A model generated the notes under the pieces. That model searched no databases, had not been told where the DNA came from, and worked only from the letters and a program-made list of their open reading frames with translations. From contig JBOEHE010000017.1 in assembly GCA_050633785.1 (NCBI GenBank), positions 1 through 64,000 of the forward strand: a stretch of 64,000 bases of DNA, in the 5' to 3' direction. Below are positions 25,341 to 35,153 of the stretch, in pieces; the first letter of the stretch is position 1; every line of letters begins with the position of its first letter. The translations under genes and the position numbers were made by a program. The DNA comes from CALKZN01 sp050633785. GTDB lineage: Bacteria > Pseudomonadota > Gammaproteobacteria > Arenicellales > Arenicellaceae.

Positions 25341-25823
25341 TTATAGCTCAAACCTCATATATGTGACGTCAAATGGAAGGTGAGGCAGATCTTTTGTCTC
25401 TGTTTCGATAAAGCCTAATTTCAGATACCAGTCTTTGAGTTTGCTATGGGCGGCAATAATGCCGATGCTGATATATTTGATTTTATTTGATCGAGAGTGT
25501 GCAATTATATGCTTGGTCAATTGCTCACCGATACCACGTTCACGACTTTGTGGTAATACTGACAGGCGGTTCAAGTAGGCAGTGTCTGGACGAGGGCTTT
25601 CATAGGCAACGCAGCCGATATAAGCGCCTTCTTCTTCGAACAAAAAGTATTCAACACCTCGTTCAAAATCAAATAAGACCCAATCTTTTGTGCAAAAAGA
25701 AGGGTGTTTGGGGTTATTGTCCTGGTTAAGGTTAAATTGCTTGGCGACATCTTTGTTCGAGGCGCTGATGATGGCAGCTGTAATCTCTGCGTTGTTAATG
25801 GTGGCTTTTACTATACTACTCAT
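25341..25823 (-). CDS. GNAT family N-acetyltransferase
   Basis: 160 residues. The acetyl-CoA loop is clear: RLSVLPQSRERGIGEQL near residues 86-102, followed by the C-terminal 'WYLKLGFIETE' motif. It transfers an acetyl group from acetyl-CoA to an amine; substrate unknown. It stands alone, ~90 bp from the yihY-like gene and ~45 bp from the GST gene. Confidence 0.85.
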   Translation of the reverse strand: MSSIVKATINNAEITAAIISASNKDVAKQFNLNQDNNPKHPSFCTKDWVLFDFERGVEYFLFEEEGAYIGCVAYESPRPDTAYLNRLSVLPQSRERGIGEQLTKHIIAHSRSNKIKYISIGIIAAHSKLKDWYLKLGFIETETKDLPHLPFDVTYMRFEL

Positions 25824-25868
25824 GGTGCTGAATTTACTCTTTGTTGTCTGTCAGGAGAGTGCTTTGCT

Positions 25869-26528
25869 CTATAGCAATACGGGAGTACCAGCTTCATCAG
25901 CGGGGATTACTTCTGTTTCTGCCTGTGCGTCTTTGAGCCACCTAAGAGTACTTTCATTAGACAGAAGGTGTGAACAATAATTTTGAGCAGCGACGGATAA
26001 TTCAATATTATACGTCTGAAAGCGGAAGGCCACAGGTGCAAAAAAACAATCAGCTATGGAAAATTCTCCAAATAACCATGGACCATTATCACGATGCTTG
26101 TGAGTCAGGGATGACCATATCTGGTCAATTCTGGTAATGTCTTTTTGTGCTGTTTCAGAGAGTGTAACAGCCCTTCTAGCCGGGCAATTCATTGGCAGTT
26201 CGTTGCGAACTCCCAAAAAACCAGAGTGCATTTCGCAGCTGATTGCACGGGCAGTGGCTCTTTGTAGAGTATCAGCAGGCCAGCCTTTGTTATCGAGGTA
26301 TTGTTCTGAAATATATTCACAGATAGCCAGTGAATCCCAAATAACAATGTCTCCATCAATTAGAACAGGAACTTTGCTGGTAGGCGAATATTGGCCGAAG
26401 CGTTCCTGCCGGCCTTCTTCTGCCAGAGATTCTTGAATTTCTTCAAACTCGAGTCCAAAAAATGACAATAACAACCAGGGTCTTAAAGACCATGAAGAAT
26501 AGGTTTTGTTGCCAATGACTAATTTCAT
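25869..26528 (-). CDS. Glutathione S-transferase family protein
   Basis: 219 residues. N-terminal thioredoxin-like domain (about 1-80) with YSSWSLRPWLLL as the active-site turn and the 'VPVLIDGD..IWDSLAICEYI' glutathione-binding segment; C-terminal helical domain (about 90-210). It resembles the YfcF/maleylacetoacetate isomerase-like branch. Cytosolic detoxification or isomerisation is the usual role; substrate unknown. The start ATG is followed by MKLVIGNKTYSS. Confidence 0.85.
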   Translation of the reverse strand: MKLVIGNKTYSSWSLRPWLLLSFFGLEFEEIQESLAEEGRQERFGQYSPTSKVPVLIDGDIVIWDSLAICEYISEQYLDNKGWPADTLQRATARAISCEMHSGFLGVRNELPMNCPARRAVTLSETAQKDITRIDQIWSSLTHKHRDNGPWLFGEFSIADCFFAPVAFRFQTYNIELSVAAQNYCSHLLSNESTLRWLKDAQAETEVIPADEAGTPVLL

Positions 26529-26933
26529 AAATAGATTCCTTGCCTGTAATAGTGACTCTGTATCGAGTTTTATCAGTTATGCTATGGAGAAAGCTATTGA
26601 GCTGCAATAACCATACGTTTTGTGCATAGTTTGTTTTATAACGCTGTAGCTGCTGGAATACACTGCAGTGATTGCTTTCATGATGGGTGGGTAATATGTG
26701 CGTTTTTCAACAGTTCAGAAGCTGTGGGTGACTGCTTGTTTACATCCTATAAAATACATAGATTTCTTTTTTATTTGTCCTGTTTTATTTATCCTGAACG
26801 TGCCTTGCGTTTATTCAAAAGCCTGTTGTGCCATATTCTTTGCAGTATTATCTATGAATAGCCCATGTCACTCATAGATGATTGGTCCAGTATAATTGTT
26901 CAAATATTGATGGAACATTATATTCAACAATCC
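26529..26933. other. 405-bp intergenic stretch without a recognisable gene
   Basis: Only short open frames without family likeness or ribosome binding sites. An AU-rich hairpin (TATAAT.GTTC ... GAACATTATA, about 26891-26922) lies just past the stop of the minus-strand FMN reductase gene and may be its terminator. Nothing else stands out. Confidence 0.4.
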
Positions 26934-27476
26934 TTAATGATTTGCTTGTTCGAGTATGGCGGATCTGAAGCTTTTCAGGCTGGATATCAAGGCCTGAGAT
27001 ATTTCAGGGTGTGACACTATACCTGCTGCATTTAACTGACTACCAAGTAAAGGAACTGAAATGCTTGCGTTTTCAATGATATTGCCTGACATAGTGCTAA
27101 GGACATCGCGTAAAGCGGCCTGAGCATGGCTGGCACGAGGTGAAGTGTTGAATAAGGTGATTGGTTTGTAAACAAACTCTTCACCGCTGACCAGCCAATC
27201 AAGAGCATTTTTTAATGCACCGGTAATTCCATGAGCGTATTCAGGACTGGCAATAATAAGCCCGTCGGACTGTGCAACCTTCTTTTTAAGCTTGATAATT
27301 TCGGGGATATTGGAGTCTTCAAGGTCAGGGTTATACAGCGGCAGTTTGCTCAATTCCTGATATCTGTCTATCAGTATTTCTTCTGGTGCCAATTCTGATA
27401 ATGCATGGATTAAGGCGGTGTTGTAAGACTGCTTTCTCAAACTGCCCGATATGGCTAAAAGTCTGATTGTATTCAT
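26934..27476 (-). CDS. NADPH-dependent FMN reductase
   Basis: 180 residues, flavodoxin-like fold. The phosphate loop SGSLRKQSYNT (residues about 10-20) and the FMN loop 'SPEYAHGITGALKNALDW' (about 77-94) are characteristic of the NAD(P)H-dependent FMN reductase/chromate-quinone reductase family. Cytosolic; reduces flavins or quinones. Single gene. Confidence 0.85.
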   Translation of the reverse strand: MNTIRLLAISGSLRKQSYNTALIHALSELAPEEILIDRYQELSKLPLYNPDLEDSNIPEIIKLKKKVAQSDGLIIASPEYAHGITGALKNALDWLVSGEEFVYKPITLFNTSPRASHAQAALRDVLSTMSGNIIENASISVPLLGSQLNAAGIVSHPEISQALISSLKSFRSAILEQANH

Positions 27477-27641
27477 AGTTGGTGAAGCTATCCTGAGCGT
27501 AAATGTTTTTTAAAGTGAATGAAGTTGACCAAGTATTTTACGGACAGTTCCTGCAAAAGTCTTTTTTGTTCAGCCTGTGTTCAGCTTCAGTAGGTTACGC
27601 TAAAGAGCTTAGTAATAATGGTTCAAACAGGAGTTGTTGTT

Positions 27642-27968
27642 ATGCGACTTAAGATATTTTTTATTGCTGCTTCACTGTTAACATTGCTTGGGTCTACTAA
27701 TGCGCTGGCTCATGGTGTTGGAGCAAGGATCTCAGCGGGTGGTGTTTTCTATTTCAAACCGTATATTTATTCTGATCATGTATCCCCTTATCGACGGCAT
27801 TATGAGCGACGGTCTCACTATGATACCTATCGGTATCGTAAACACCGCAGGTATTACAGAGAGCGCCGCAGATATTCGAGAAATTATTGCCCACAATACA
27901 GTTATTCTTCAGTCTATCTTGATAACCGCCATTGTGACAGACATGGAAGACACTGGCATTGTTACTAA
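27642..27968 (+). CDS. Exported basic, Tyr/Arg/His-rich protein
   Basis: 108 residues from the ATG preceded by AGGAG (alternative start at 27618). Signal peptide to about residue 24 (NALA|HG). The mature part is dominated by R, Y and H (RRHYERRSHYDTYRYRKHRR-type composition) with three cysteines near the end. No family beyond low-complexity periplasmic proteins. A strong terminator (28040-28067) follows, supporting a real single-gene transcript. Confidence 0.6.
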   Translation: MRLKIFFIAASLLTLLGSTNALAHGVGARISAGGVFYFKPYIYSDHVSPYRRHYERRSHYDTYRYRKHRRYYRERRRYSRNYCPQYSYSSVYLDNRHCDRHGRHWHCY

Positions 27969-28039
27969 TAGCTATGTCGCTCAGTATTCTGCCGGTGTTT
28001 TAAGGGTGCACGGTAATGTGTAAAGAATGTGTAAAGTTT

Positions 28040-28067
28040 GCCCGTCAATAATTTGACGGGCTTTTTT
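28040..28067 (+). terminator. Strong rho-independent terminator
   Basis: GCCCGTCAA (28040-28048), 4-nt loop, TTGACGGGC (28053-28061), then TTTTTT. A perfect 9-bp GC-rich stem. Confidence 0.9.
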
Positions 28068-28102
28068 ATATGTCTGGTTAATAGTTGTTATTGGATTTAA
28101 GG

Positions 28103-28726
28103 TCAGTCAAGAGAGCCACCAAGTGCATCAGTGATCTTTTGCTTATGGTTGGCAGACCATTGTTCCAAAGTCTTTTGTTCCGCTTGTGCTTTTTTGGCTA
28201 AGGCATCATTCAGGACGGCCTGAATGCGATCCTTAGGCACAACGGAAATGCCTTCTTCATCAGCAACAATCAGATCACCTGGGCTGACACTGACACCGCC
28301 ACAGTTTATGGTGACTTGGCGTTCGCCATTAGGGCCTTTTTTGCCTGGTTTCGGATAAACTCCACGAGCAAATACCGGGAACTGAGCATCACGAATTTCA
28401 GCCAGGTCACGAACAACCCCATCGATGATAAAGCCAGCAATGCCATTTTTTTGAGCGATAGCGCAAACATTGCCACCGGCAACAGCATAGTCATTACCAT
28501 CCGTTTCCACGACAACAATTGAGCCTGCAGGTGCTGTGTGAATGCAGGCATGCAATTGGGTATTATCACCATTAACACAACGTGCAGTATGTGCCGGCCC
28601 TGTAATCTTCGGGCAAGGTGTCCATATTGAATGCAGACCAATGTTCATGATTTGTTCATGCGGTAATGCATCTGCGACATCAGTCGCGGCAAGAGTGTTG
28701 AAAGCTTCCAGGGTGTTTGTTGACAT
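28103..28726 (-). CDS. RraA-like / 4-hydroxy-4-methyl-2-oxoglutarate aldolase family protein
   Basis: 207 residues from ATG at 28726. Core motifs: GNVCAIAQKNGIAGFIIDGV, 'RDLAEI' and 'PGDLIVADEEGISVVP', as in RraA/HMG aldolase proteins (PF03737), which bind a divalent metal and cleave 2-oxo-4-hydroxy acids or decarboxylate oxaloacetate; a few inhibit RNase E. Next to the glycolate/glyoxylate genes an aldolase or decarboxylase role is more likely. It starts 4 bp after the EamA stop, so co-transcribed. Confidence 0.8.
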   Translation of the reverse strand: MSTNTLEAFNTLAATDVADALPHEQIMNIGLHSIWTPCPKITGPAHTARCVNGDNTQLHACIHTAPAGSIVVVETDGNDYAVAGGNVCAIAQKNGIAGFIIDGVVRDLAEIRDAQFPVFARGVYPKPGKKGPNGERQVTINCGGVSVSPGDLIVADEEGISVVPKDRIQAVLNDALAKKAQAEQKTLEQWSANHKQKITDALGGSLD

Positions 28727-28730
28727 AGGT

Positions 28731-29612
28731 TCAGGGCTCCGTATGGCGAATAGATTCAAATAAAGCGACAGCTAAAATAATACTACCACCCAGCATGACA
28801 TTGATTGGGACGATTTCACCTAAAAACCACCAGGCTAATAATGATGCTAATGGTGGTTGCAGGCAGCTGATCATGGCAACTGATTTTGCAGCCAGACGCT
28901 TATAACTCATGACTAATAATGTGTGTGCTCCGGCTGTAGTGATAGTGCCAAGAATTAATACACTGAACCACAGACGATAACTCATTTCACCGGCTTTGCC
29001 AAAGTCCGTAAACAGACATAGCAGCAGTGAGACTGCAATCAACTGGTGCAGCATTAAACGGTCGCTGGAAACATGCGAAAAACGATATTTCTGCAGCAGA
29101 TTACGGGCAACGAATAACAGGGCTGACAGTATTCCCCAGGCCAGACCTTGAAACAGGTTAGATTCAGGTTGCAGCAAATTGGGGCCAGCCATTACCGCGA
29201 TGCCAATCAGTAAAATCAACGAGGCAACGATATCCTGTTTATTAAGAGCTTTGCGTGAGAACAGAGGTTCAAATAGTACGGTGATAACCGGAAAGGTGAA
29301 TAATGCCAGCATGCCTACTGCAACAGTAGAGACTTGCATTGCATGAAAGAAAGTCACCCAGTGCAGTCCCATTAAAACACCAACACCATAAATGCCAAGT
29401 ACATCTGCTGAGTTTGACAAACGCACCCGCCGTTTGCTCAGCACTAAGGCAGCAACGATGGTCGTTGCTGCCAGAATGCTGCGTAAAAATGTTAATGAAA
29501 CTGCATCAAGAGGAATGCCTTTCGCAAATAGCCCTGTGGTCGCCAGCAAAGTGATCGCCAGATATAAAACGATGTAGGTTGCTTTGCCACTGTTGGTGCT
29601 ATCTTGATGCAT
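28731..29612 (-). CDS. EamA/DMT family transporter
   Basis: 293 residues, about ten hydrophobic segments in two EamA repeats. 'LGILMGLHWVTFFHAMQVS'-type sequence in repeat 1 is common in this family. Located between the RraA-like and GlcG genes on the same strand, so it may move a glycolate-related acid; that is inference. Confidence 0.8.
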   Translation of the reverse strand: MHQDSTNSGKATYIVLYLAITLLATTGLFAKGIPLDAVSLTFLRSILAATTIVAALVLSKRRVRLSNSADVLGIYGVGVLMGLHWVTFFHAMQVSTVAVGMLALFTFPVITVLFEPLFSRKALNKQDIVASLILLIGIAVMAGPNLLQPESNLFQGLAWGILSALLFVARNLLQKYRFSHVSSDRLMLHQLIAVSLLLCLFTDFGKAGEMSYRLWFSVLILGTITTAGAHTLLVMSYKRLAAKSVAMISCLQPPLASLLAWWFLGEIVPINVMLGGSIILAVALFESIRHTEP

Positions 29613-29632
29613 ATATTAACGCTTGATCCTAC

Positions 29633-30055
29633 TCAGGCCTGTGTCAAAAAAGCATCCAAGCCAGCTTGGCAAACACTTTCGTCCTGATCGGGAGTGCCGG
29701 AACTACAACCTATGCCTCCGACAATCTGCTCGTCTGCATAGATGGGCAGGCCGCCAGCGACAATGCTGAAACGGCCTTGATTGCTGGTGTTGATGCCAAA
29801 AGTGGGACCATTGGGTTGGCTGATAGAGCCATAGTCACGTGTTGATTTTCTGGCTGCTGAAGCAGTGAATGATTTGCCAATAGCGATATCTATGCTGGTG
29901 ATACGGGCATTATCCATGCGTTGGAATAATAACAAGTTACCACCGTCATCAGTGATTGCAATATCCATGTCGGTGCCAATTTCAATCGCTTTTTGTTCGG
30001 CTGCTGCCATAATAATTCTAGCGTCTTCCAAGGTTAGTCTAGGAACCATTTTCAT
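29633..30055 (-). CDS. glcG: GlcG/HbpS heme-binding family protein
   Basis: 140 residues, full-length DUF336. Visible motifs: 'ALxxAQ'-like N-terminal helix, DITITDDGGNLLLFQRMDNA, the SKxFTA helix and the GGLPI...GGIGCSSGTPDQDE loop. GlcG is a small protein of glycolate operons whose biochemical role is unclear. It lies 20 bp from EamA and next to iclR, supporting a role in the locus. Confidence 0.85.
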   Translation of the reverse strand: MKMVPRLTLEDARIIMAAAEQKAIEIGTDMDIAITDDGGNLLLFQRMDNARITSIDIAIGKSFTASAARKSTRDYGSISQPNGPTFGINTSNQGRFSIVAGGLPIYADEQIVGGIGCSSGTPDQDESVCQAGLDAFLTQA

Positions 30056-30136
30056 CGTTTGATCCTCTGTAAAGGGGTTGTAAGGAATTGTCAGTATTAT
30101 GTGGGCAGGTAAATAATTGGGTTGTGAAGTAATTCT

Positions 30137-30976
30137 TTAGTGTGGTTTCTGGCCTCCGATTGCTGTTGTTATTTCGCTGGCGCTTTGTTTGGTCGCCAGA
30201 CACATGCTTTGCAGTTGCTCATTGTTAATACGAGAGCTGGGCCCTGAGACAGAGATTGCAGCAATGACCTCTTGGTTTTCATCATAAATATTGGCTGCGA
30301 CACAACGCAGGTCATCATGCCGCTCTTCGTCGTCAATGGCATGTCCTTGATGTTTTACTTCGCGCAGATTAGCTAACAAACTTTTCGCTGTGACCAGGGT
30401 TTTTGTTGTAAATTTTTCCAGGCCATGGTGCTGTAGAAGAGATTTTACTTGCGCTTCTGGCATGGCGGATAAAAATGCTTTACCAACTCCTGAGGCGTGC
30501 AGTGGCACGATGCTGCCAATGGGGCCGAGCATCCGCATGACCGCCTTGCTTTGTACTTGCGATACTATAACGGCATTGCCTCCCTCAAAAACGGCTAAAT
30601 TGACCGTTTCTCCTGTCGCTCTCATGAGTTGTTGCATGAAAGGTCTGGATTGAGCGGTGATATCTCGTTTGTGCAAAAAGGTATTGCCGATTTGGAATGC
30701 ATTGATGCCTACCGACCAGTTGCCGGTTTCGTTATCGTGGGTGACAAACTGGTGGTGTTCAAGAGTGCTGAGCAGGCGGTGTGTCGTTGATACCGGCAAG
30801 CCCATTTGCAATGCCAGATCTGATAGGTTGATGCCTTGTCTGTTGGCGCCGATATGCTCCATAAGTATCAAGCCTCTGGATAGAGACTTGACTTGGTTTA
30901 CGGCCTCGTCACTTTTTGCTTTTGCAGGGCGACCTCTTTTTCTATTATTGTTTGTCTGCGCTTTGCTGCTCATCAT
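30137..30976 (-). CDS. IclR-family transcriptional regulator of the glycolate locus
   Basis: 279 residues from the paired ATG (a TTG at 31003 would add nine). An AT-hook-like RKRGRPAK (about residues 11-18) precedes the winged HTH (about 33-95, LPVSTTHRLLSTLEHHQFV), then the IclR effector domain with 'HASGVGKAFLSAMP'. Divergent from glcD, with palindromic sites between. E. coli uses a GntR-type GlcC here; IclR control is the variation in this locus. Confidence 0.85.
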   Translation of the reverse strand: MMSSKAQTNNNRKRGRPAKAKSDEAVNQVKSLSRGLILMEHIGANRQGINLSDLALQMGLPVSTTHRLLSTLEHHQFVTHDNETGNWSVGINAFQIGNTFLHKRDITAQSRPFMQQLMRATGETVNLAVFEGGNAVIVSQVQSKAVMRMLGPIGSIVPLHASGVGKAFLSAMPEAQVKSLLQHHGLEKFTTKTLVTAKSLLANLREVKHQGHAIDDEERHDDLRCVAANIYDENQEVIAAISVSGPSSRINNEQLQSMCLATKQSASEITTAIGGQKPH

Positions 30977-31047
30977 TTCGTTGCTTTTATACTGTCGGTT
31001 CAAACCGGTTTTGCCGATTATAACGCTGTAAAACTTTATTTTTCAAT

Positions 31048-31072
31048 AAAAATGGAAAGATATTCCATTTTT
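31048..31072. promoter_or_regulatory. IclR-type operator 1
   Basis: Perfect 10-bp arms AAAAATGGAA (31048-31057) and TTCCATTTTT (31063-31072), 5-nt spacer. The TGGAA-N-TTCCA core matches the known shape of IclR-family sites. Lies in the iclR-glcD divergent region. Confidence 0.65.
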
Positions 31073-31135
31073 TGTTTTTATTGTTTGTTTTTCGCTATTT
31101 TTATTGTTATAAACTTATATTATAAAAATGATAAA

Positions 31136-31155
31136 TTTTTCCATTTTTGGAAAAA
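31136..31155. promoter_or_regulatory. IclR-type operator 2 (inverted core)
   Basis: TTTTTCCA (31136-31143), TTTT, TGGAAAAA (31148-31155): a perfect 8-bp inverted repeat with the same half-sites as operator 1 but in the outward order. It is about 57 bp before the glcD start. Confidence 0.5.
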
Positions 31156-31211
31156 ATGAATGAAAAACATACGAAGAAAGTATTTAGAGAGCCCCTGCAT
31201 GGTCAAGACTA

Positions 31212-32708
31212 ATGACAATAAATGCTGAGACAAAAGATTCCCTGATAACAGAGTCGCAACGAAAGCGACTGATCAAACAGTTGAGCCTCATTGTTTCTGA
31301 TGAGTCTTTATTGTGTGATGATGAGCAATTGCGCCCATATGAAAGTGATGGCCTGTCAGTCTATCGCCAAAAACCTTTGTTGGTAGTTTTGCCGGAAACT
31401 GTTGAACAGGTGCAGGCTATTCTGCGCGTCTGTTACCAACAGTCGGTGCCAGTGGTTGCCAGAGGTGCTGGCACAGGTTTGTCAGGCGGAGCTTTACCTT
31501 TAGCAAATGGTGTTTTGCTGGGCATGGCAAAATTTAATCAGATTCTTGATATTGATACCGAGCGATGTTTGGCGCGTGTACAGCCGGGTGTACGCAACCT
31601 GGCAATTTCAGACGCAGTTGCCAAACATGGTTTGTACTATGCGCCTGATCCATCCTCTCAGATTGCTTGCACTATTGGTGGTAATGTTGCAGAAAACTCT
31701 GGAGGTGTGCATTGTCTTAAATATGGTTTAACGGTACATAATGTTCAGCAAATAAAAGTGGTTACCATGACCGGAGAGTTACTTACTGTGGGTAACTTGA
31801 CTCTGGATGGTCAAGGCTATGACTTACTGGGTTTGCTTAATGGTTCTGAGGGCATGCTGGCAGTAACAGTCGAGGTAACGGTCAGGCTCTTGCCGAAACC
31901 TCAGTTTGCCCGTTTGATGATGTTGGCATTTGATGATGTCAGCAAAGCAGGTGCTATGGTAGCCGAAGTGATTGCTGCAGGCATTATCCCGGGTGGCATG
32001 GAAATGATGGATAAATTAGCTGTTTCCGCAGCAGAGGATTTTGCCCAGTGCGGTTATCCGCGTGATGCTGAGGCTGTGTTGTTGTGCGAATTGGATGGTG
32101 ACGAGTTGGACGTTGAAACGCAAATGCAGCAAGTTACAACCATTGCGCATGAATGCGGGGCAACAGCGGTCCAGATTGCGAACAATGAAACTGAACGTTT
32201 GTTGCTTTGGAAAGGTCGAAAATCAGCTTTCCCGGCAGTAGGGCGATTGTCTCCCGATTATTACTGCATGGATGGCACAATTCCCCGTAAGCACTTGGCT
32301 GAAGTATTACAACGAACCAATGAGTTGTCGATAGAGTATGGTTTGCAGATTGCGAATGTTTTTCATGCTGGAGATGGTAATTTACACCCCTTGATATTAT
32401 TTGATGCTAACACACCTGGTGAGCTGGAACGGGCTGAAGAATTAGGTGGGCGAATACTGGAATTGTGTGTCGAGTATGGTGGGACTATCACAGGAGAGCA
32501 TGGGGTCGGTATCGAAAAAATAAATCAAATGTGTAGTCAGTTCACGGCTGAGGAACTCAGTCAATTCCATGCTTTAAAAGCAGCTTTTGATGAACATGGT
32601 CTGCTGAACCCAGGTAAAGCTGTACCAACCTTGAATCGCTGTGCTGATCATGGTGCTATGCATGTGCATAAAAACAAGTTGGCGCACCCTGAATTGGAGC
32701 GCTTTTAG
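31212..32708 (+). CDS. glcD: Glycolate oxidase subunit GlcD (FAD-linked)
   Basis: 498 residues. PCMH-type FAD domain: PVVARGAGTGLSGGALP near residue 86, 'DPSSQIACTIGGNVAENSGG' near 145; C-terminal FAD-oxidase domain with 'NVFHAGDGNLHPLI' and 'GEHGVG'. GlcD is the flavin subunit that oxidises glycolate (and D-lactate) to glyoxylate, passing electrons through GlcEF to the respiratory chain. First gene of glcDEF-glcB. Confidence 0.95.
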   Translation: MTINAETKDSLITESQRKRLIKQLSLIVSDESLLCDDEQLRPYESDGLSVYRQKPLLVVLPETVEQVQAILRVCYQQSVPVVARGAGTGLSGGALPLANGVLLGMAKFNQILDIDTERCLARVQPGVRNLAISDAVAKHGLYYAPDPSSQIACTIGGNVAENSGGVHCLKYGLTVHNVQQIKVVTMTGELLTVGNLTLDGQGYDLLGLLNGSEGMLAVTVEVTVRLLPKPQFARLMMLAFDDVSKAGAMVAEVIAAGIIPGGMEMMDKLAVSAAEDFAQCGYPRDAEAVLLCELDGDELDVETQMQQVTTIAHECGATAVQIANNETERLLLWKGRKSAFPAVGRLSPDYYCMDGTIPRKHLAEVLQRTNELSIEYGLQIANVFHAGDGNLHPLILFDANTPGELERAEELGGRILELCVEYGGTITGEHGVGIEKINQMCSQFTAEELSQFHALKAAFDEHGLLNPGKAVPTLNRCADHGAMHVHKNKLAHPELERF

Positions 32709-32719
32709 GTGGCTTGGCT

Positions 32720-33847
32720 ATGACAGAGAATACCTTGGTGACTGACGATTTTCAGATGATAGCGTTGCAGGAGCAACTGAGTGCTGCGAATAAAGACAAG
32801 CAGTCATTGGCAATTGTTGGGGCGAACACTAAAGCATTTCTTGGGCGGGAAATTGATCCGAATAATAATGCAGTGGCAACATTACCCGTTGCTGCTTATA
32901 AGGGTATTGTCGATTATGAACCTTCGGAACTGGTGTTGACTGCCCGTTGTGGAACACCGCTGTCAGACATTGAGAAGGTGCTTTCTGAACAACGCCAAAT
33001 GCTGGCATTCGAACCTCCGCAGTTTACGGCTCAATCAACATTGGGTGGCACGCTGGCTAGTGGTTTGTCTGGCCCCAGACGCATCAGCTGTGGGGCCGCA
33101 AGAGACTTTATTCTGGGTACCAACATTCTCAATGGTCAAGGCCAGTATCTACGCTTCGGTGGACAGGTTATGAAAAATGTGGCTGGCTATGATGTGTCTC
33201 GATTAATGGTTGGGTCTATGGGTACTCTTGGGGTGATAATGCAGGCATCTCTCAAGGTGTTACCTATGCCAGAACGAGAAATAACATTGGCAAAGAGGAT
33301 GTCTGAACAGCAGGCATTGGAGCAAATGACGCAGTATTCATGTTCCGGCCTGCCAATCAGCGGCTCTTGTTATCATGGTCAAACATTGTCACTACGCTTA
33401 TCTGGCTCGAAGGCTCGGTTACAGCAGGCTGAGCAACGCATTGGCGGTGAAAAACTGGGTGATAAAGTGGCTGAACGGTTCTGGCAACAACTGCGTGATC
33501 AGCGTTTAGGCTTTTTTGCTGATAGCCAGACTATGTTGGAAGCTGGCAATGCATTGTGGCGTTTGTCGGTGCCTCTGGCGACGCCACCATTGGCACTTTC
33601 TGGTCAACAACTGTTTGAATGGCACGGAGCCTTGCGTTGGTTATATACCGACATGAGGCCTGAACGGATAGGTGCTGAGTTGGAGAAAGTGAATGGTTTT
33701 GCTCAATGTTATCGTGGCGGTGATCGCCAAGCGGATGTTTTTCAACCAGTTAATTCTGGTTTGGCAGCGATACAGCAACGCCTGAAGCAGGCCTTTGACC
33801 CCAATGCTATTTTCAATGCTGAACGCTTTTCTTTAAACCCCTCTTAA
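32720..33847 (+). CDS. glcE: Glycolate oxidase subunit GlcE
   Basis: 375 residues from ATG at 32720 (AGGTGG about 8 nt upstream; a TTG at 32714 is the alternative). FAD-binding half similar to GlcD: 'STLGGTLASGLSGPRRISCG' near residue 108 and 'GGQVMKNVAGYDVSRLMVGS'. It is the second flavoprotein-like subunit needed for activity. 11 bp after glcD. Confidence 0.95.
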   Translation: MTENTLVTDDFQMIALQEQLSAANKDKQSLAIVGANTKAFLGREIDPNNNAVATLPVAAYKGIVDYEPSELVLTARCGTPLSDIEKVLSEQRQMLAFEPPQFTAQSTLGGTLASGLSGPRRISCGAARDFILGTNILNGQGQYLRFGGQVMKNVAGYDVSRLMVGSMGTLGVIMQASLKVLPMPEREITLAKRMSEQQALEQMTQYSCSGLPISGSCYHGQTLSLRLSGSKARLQQAEQRIGGEKLGDKVAERFWQQLRDQRLGFFADSQTMLEAGNALWRLSVPLATPPLALSGQQLFEWHGALRWLYTDMRPERIGAELEKVNGFAQCYRGGDRQADVFQPVNSGLAAIQQRLKQAFDPNAIFNAERFSLNPS

Positions 33848-33871
33848 ACGTTTTCCAGAGATTTCTAGCCC

Positions 33872-35101
33872 ATGCAAACCTCACTCAGCGACTTTTTCAA
33901 AAACACTTCTGACGGACAACAGTCAGGCGATATTTTGCGTTCCTGTGTGCATTGTGGTTTTTGTCTGGCAACCTGCCCAACCTATAACGAGTTGGGTAAT
34001 GAATTGGATAGTCCACGTGGGCGTATTTATTTGATAAAACAGTTGCTTGAAGGTCATGCGGTCACTGAAAAAACACAGACCCATCTGGATCGTTGTTTGA
34101 CTTGTCGAAATTGTGAAACAACCTGCCCATCGGGTGTCCAATATGGACAGTTGATCGATGTCGGCAGGCGTTTGGTTGATGAGCAGGTAAGTCGCAGTTT
34201 CTGGGATAGAGCACAACGATTCGTGCTCAGGCAGTTGATGTCGAACGAGCGGGTTTTTACGCCAATGATGAAAGTGGGGCAGTCTATTCGATTTCTGTTG
34301 CCACAAAGTTTGAAGAAGTATGTGCCGATACGCCAGAAATCCGGGGTGCTGCCGAAAACGCAGCATAAGCGTAAAATGCTGATTCTAGAAGGGTGTGTAC
34401 AGCCATCCATGTCGCCACAGATCAATGCTGCAACAAGGAGGGTGCTGGATGAACTTCATGTTGAGGTCATCAGTGTCGCTAAAGCAGGTTGTTGTGGGGC
34501 GGTCAACTTTCATCTGAGTGCACATGAGCAAGCTAAACAGATGATGCGGCGCAATATAGATGCCTGGTGGCCTTTGATCGAAGGTGAGAATGGTCAACCG
34601 CAAGTTGAAGCAATTATCATGACTGCTTCTGGCTGTGGTTCTATGGTGGCTGATTATGCTCATCAGTTGGCAGATGACCCAGATTATGCAGCTAAAGCTA
34701 AGAGGGTCTGTGAACTCAGTCAGGATATTGCGACCATTCTGGCCAGAGAAGATTTGAGCTGTTTTCAACAAGATCATTATCAAGGCAAACGTATTGCTTT
34801 TCATCCACCGTGTTCTTTGCAACATGCTCAAAAAGTCACAGGAGTAGTTGAAACCATTTTGATGAAACTGGGTTTCAGCATGACTGATATTCCTGACAAG
34901 CACGTTTGCTGTGGTTCAGCAGGTACCTATTCGATTACTCAGAAAAAACTGTCGCAAACATTTTTAAACAATAAAGTTGCTGCGCTTGAATCTGACCAAC
35001 CAGATTTGATTGCCAGCGCAAACATTGGTTGTTTACTGCATATTCAGAGTGGTACGCAAGTGCCTGTCAAACACTGGATTGAGCTGCTGGACAAACAATA
35101 G
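33872..35101 (+). CDS. glcF: Glycolate oxidase iron-sulfur subunit GlcF
   Basis: 409 residues. Two ferredoxin-type clusters: CVHCGFCLATCP (from C25) and CLTCRNCETTCP (from C75). Two CCG domains follow: CCGAVNFHL near residue 206 and CCGSAGTYS near 346. It passes electrons from GlcDE to quinone at the inner membrane. 24 bp after glcE. Confidence 0.95.
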   Translation: MQTSLSDFFKNTSDGQQSGDILRSCVHCGFCLATCPTYNELGNELDSPRGRIYLIKQLLEGHAVTEKTQTHLDRCLTCRNCETTCPSGVQYGQLIDVGRRLVDEQVSRSFWDRAQRFVLRQLMSNERVFTPMMKVGQSIRFLLPQSLKKYVPIRQKSGVLPKTQHKRKMLILEGCVQPSMSPQINAATRRVLDELHVEVISVAKAGCCGAVNFHLSAHEQAKQMMRRNIDAWWPLIEGENGQPQVEAIIMTASGCGSMVADYAHQLADDPDYAAKAKRVCELSQDIATILAREDLSCFQQDHYQGKRIAFHPPCSLQHAQKVTGVVETILMKLGFSMTDIPDKHVCCGSAGTYSITQKKLSQTFLNNKVAALESDQPDLIASANIGCLLHIQSGTQVPVKHWIELLDKQ

Positions 35102-35153
35102 ACCGAATAAGCCCACATAACCTTAACGTTTACATATGCTATAGAGAAACATT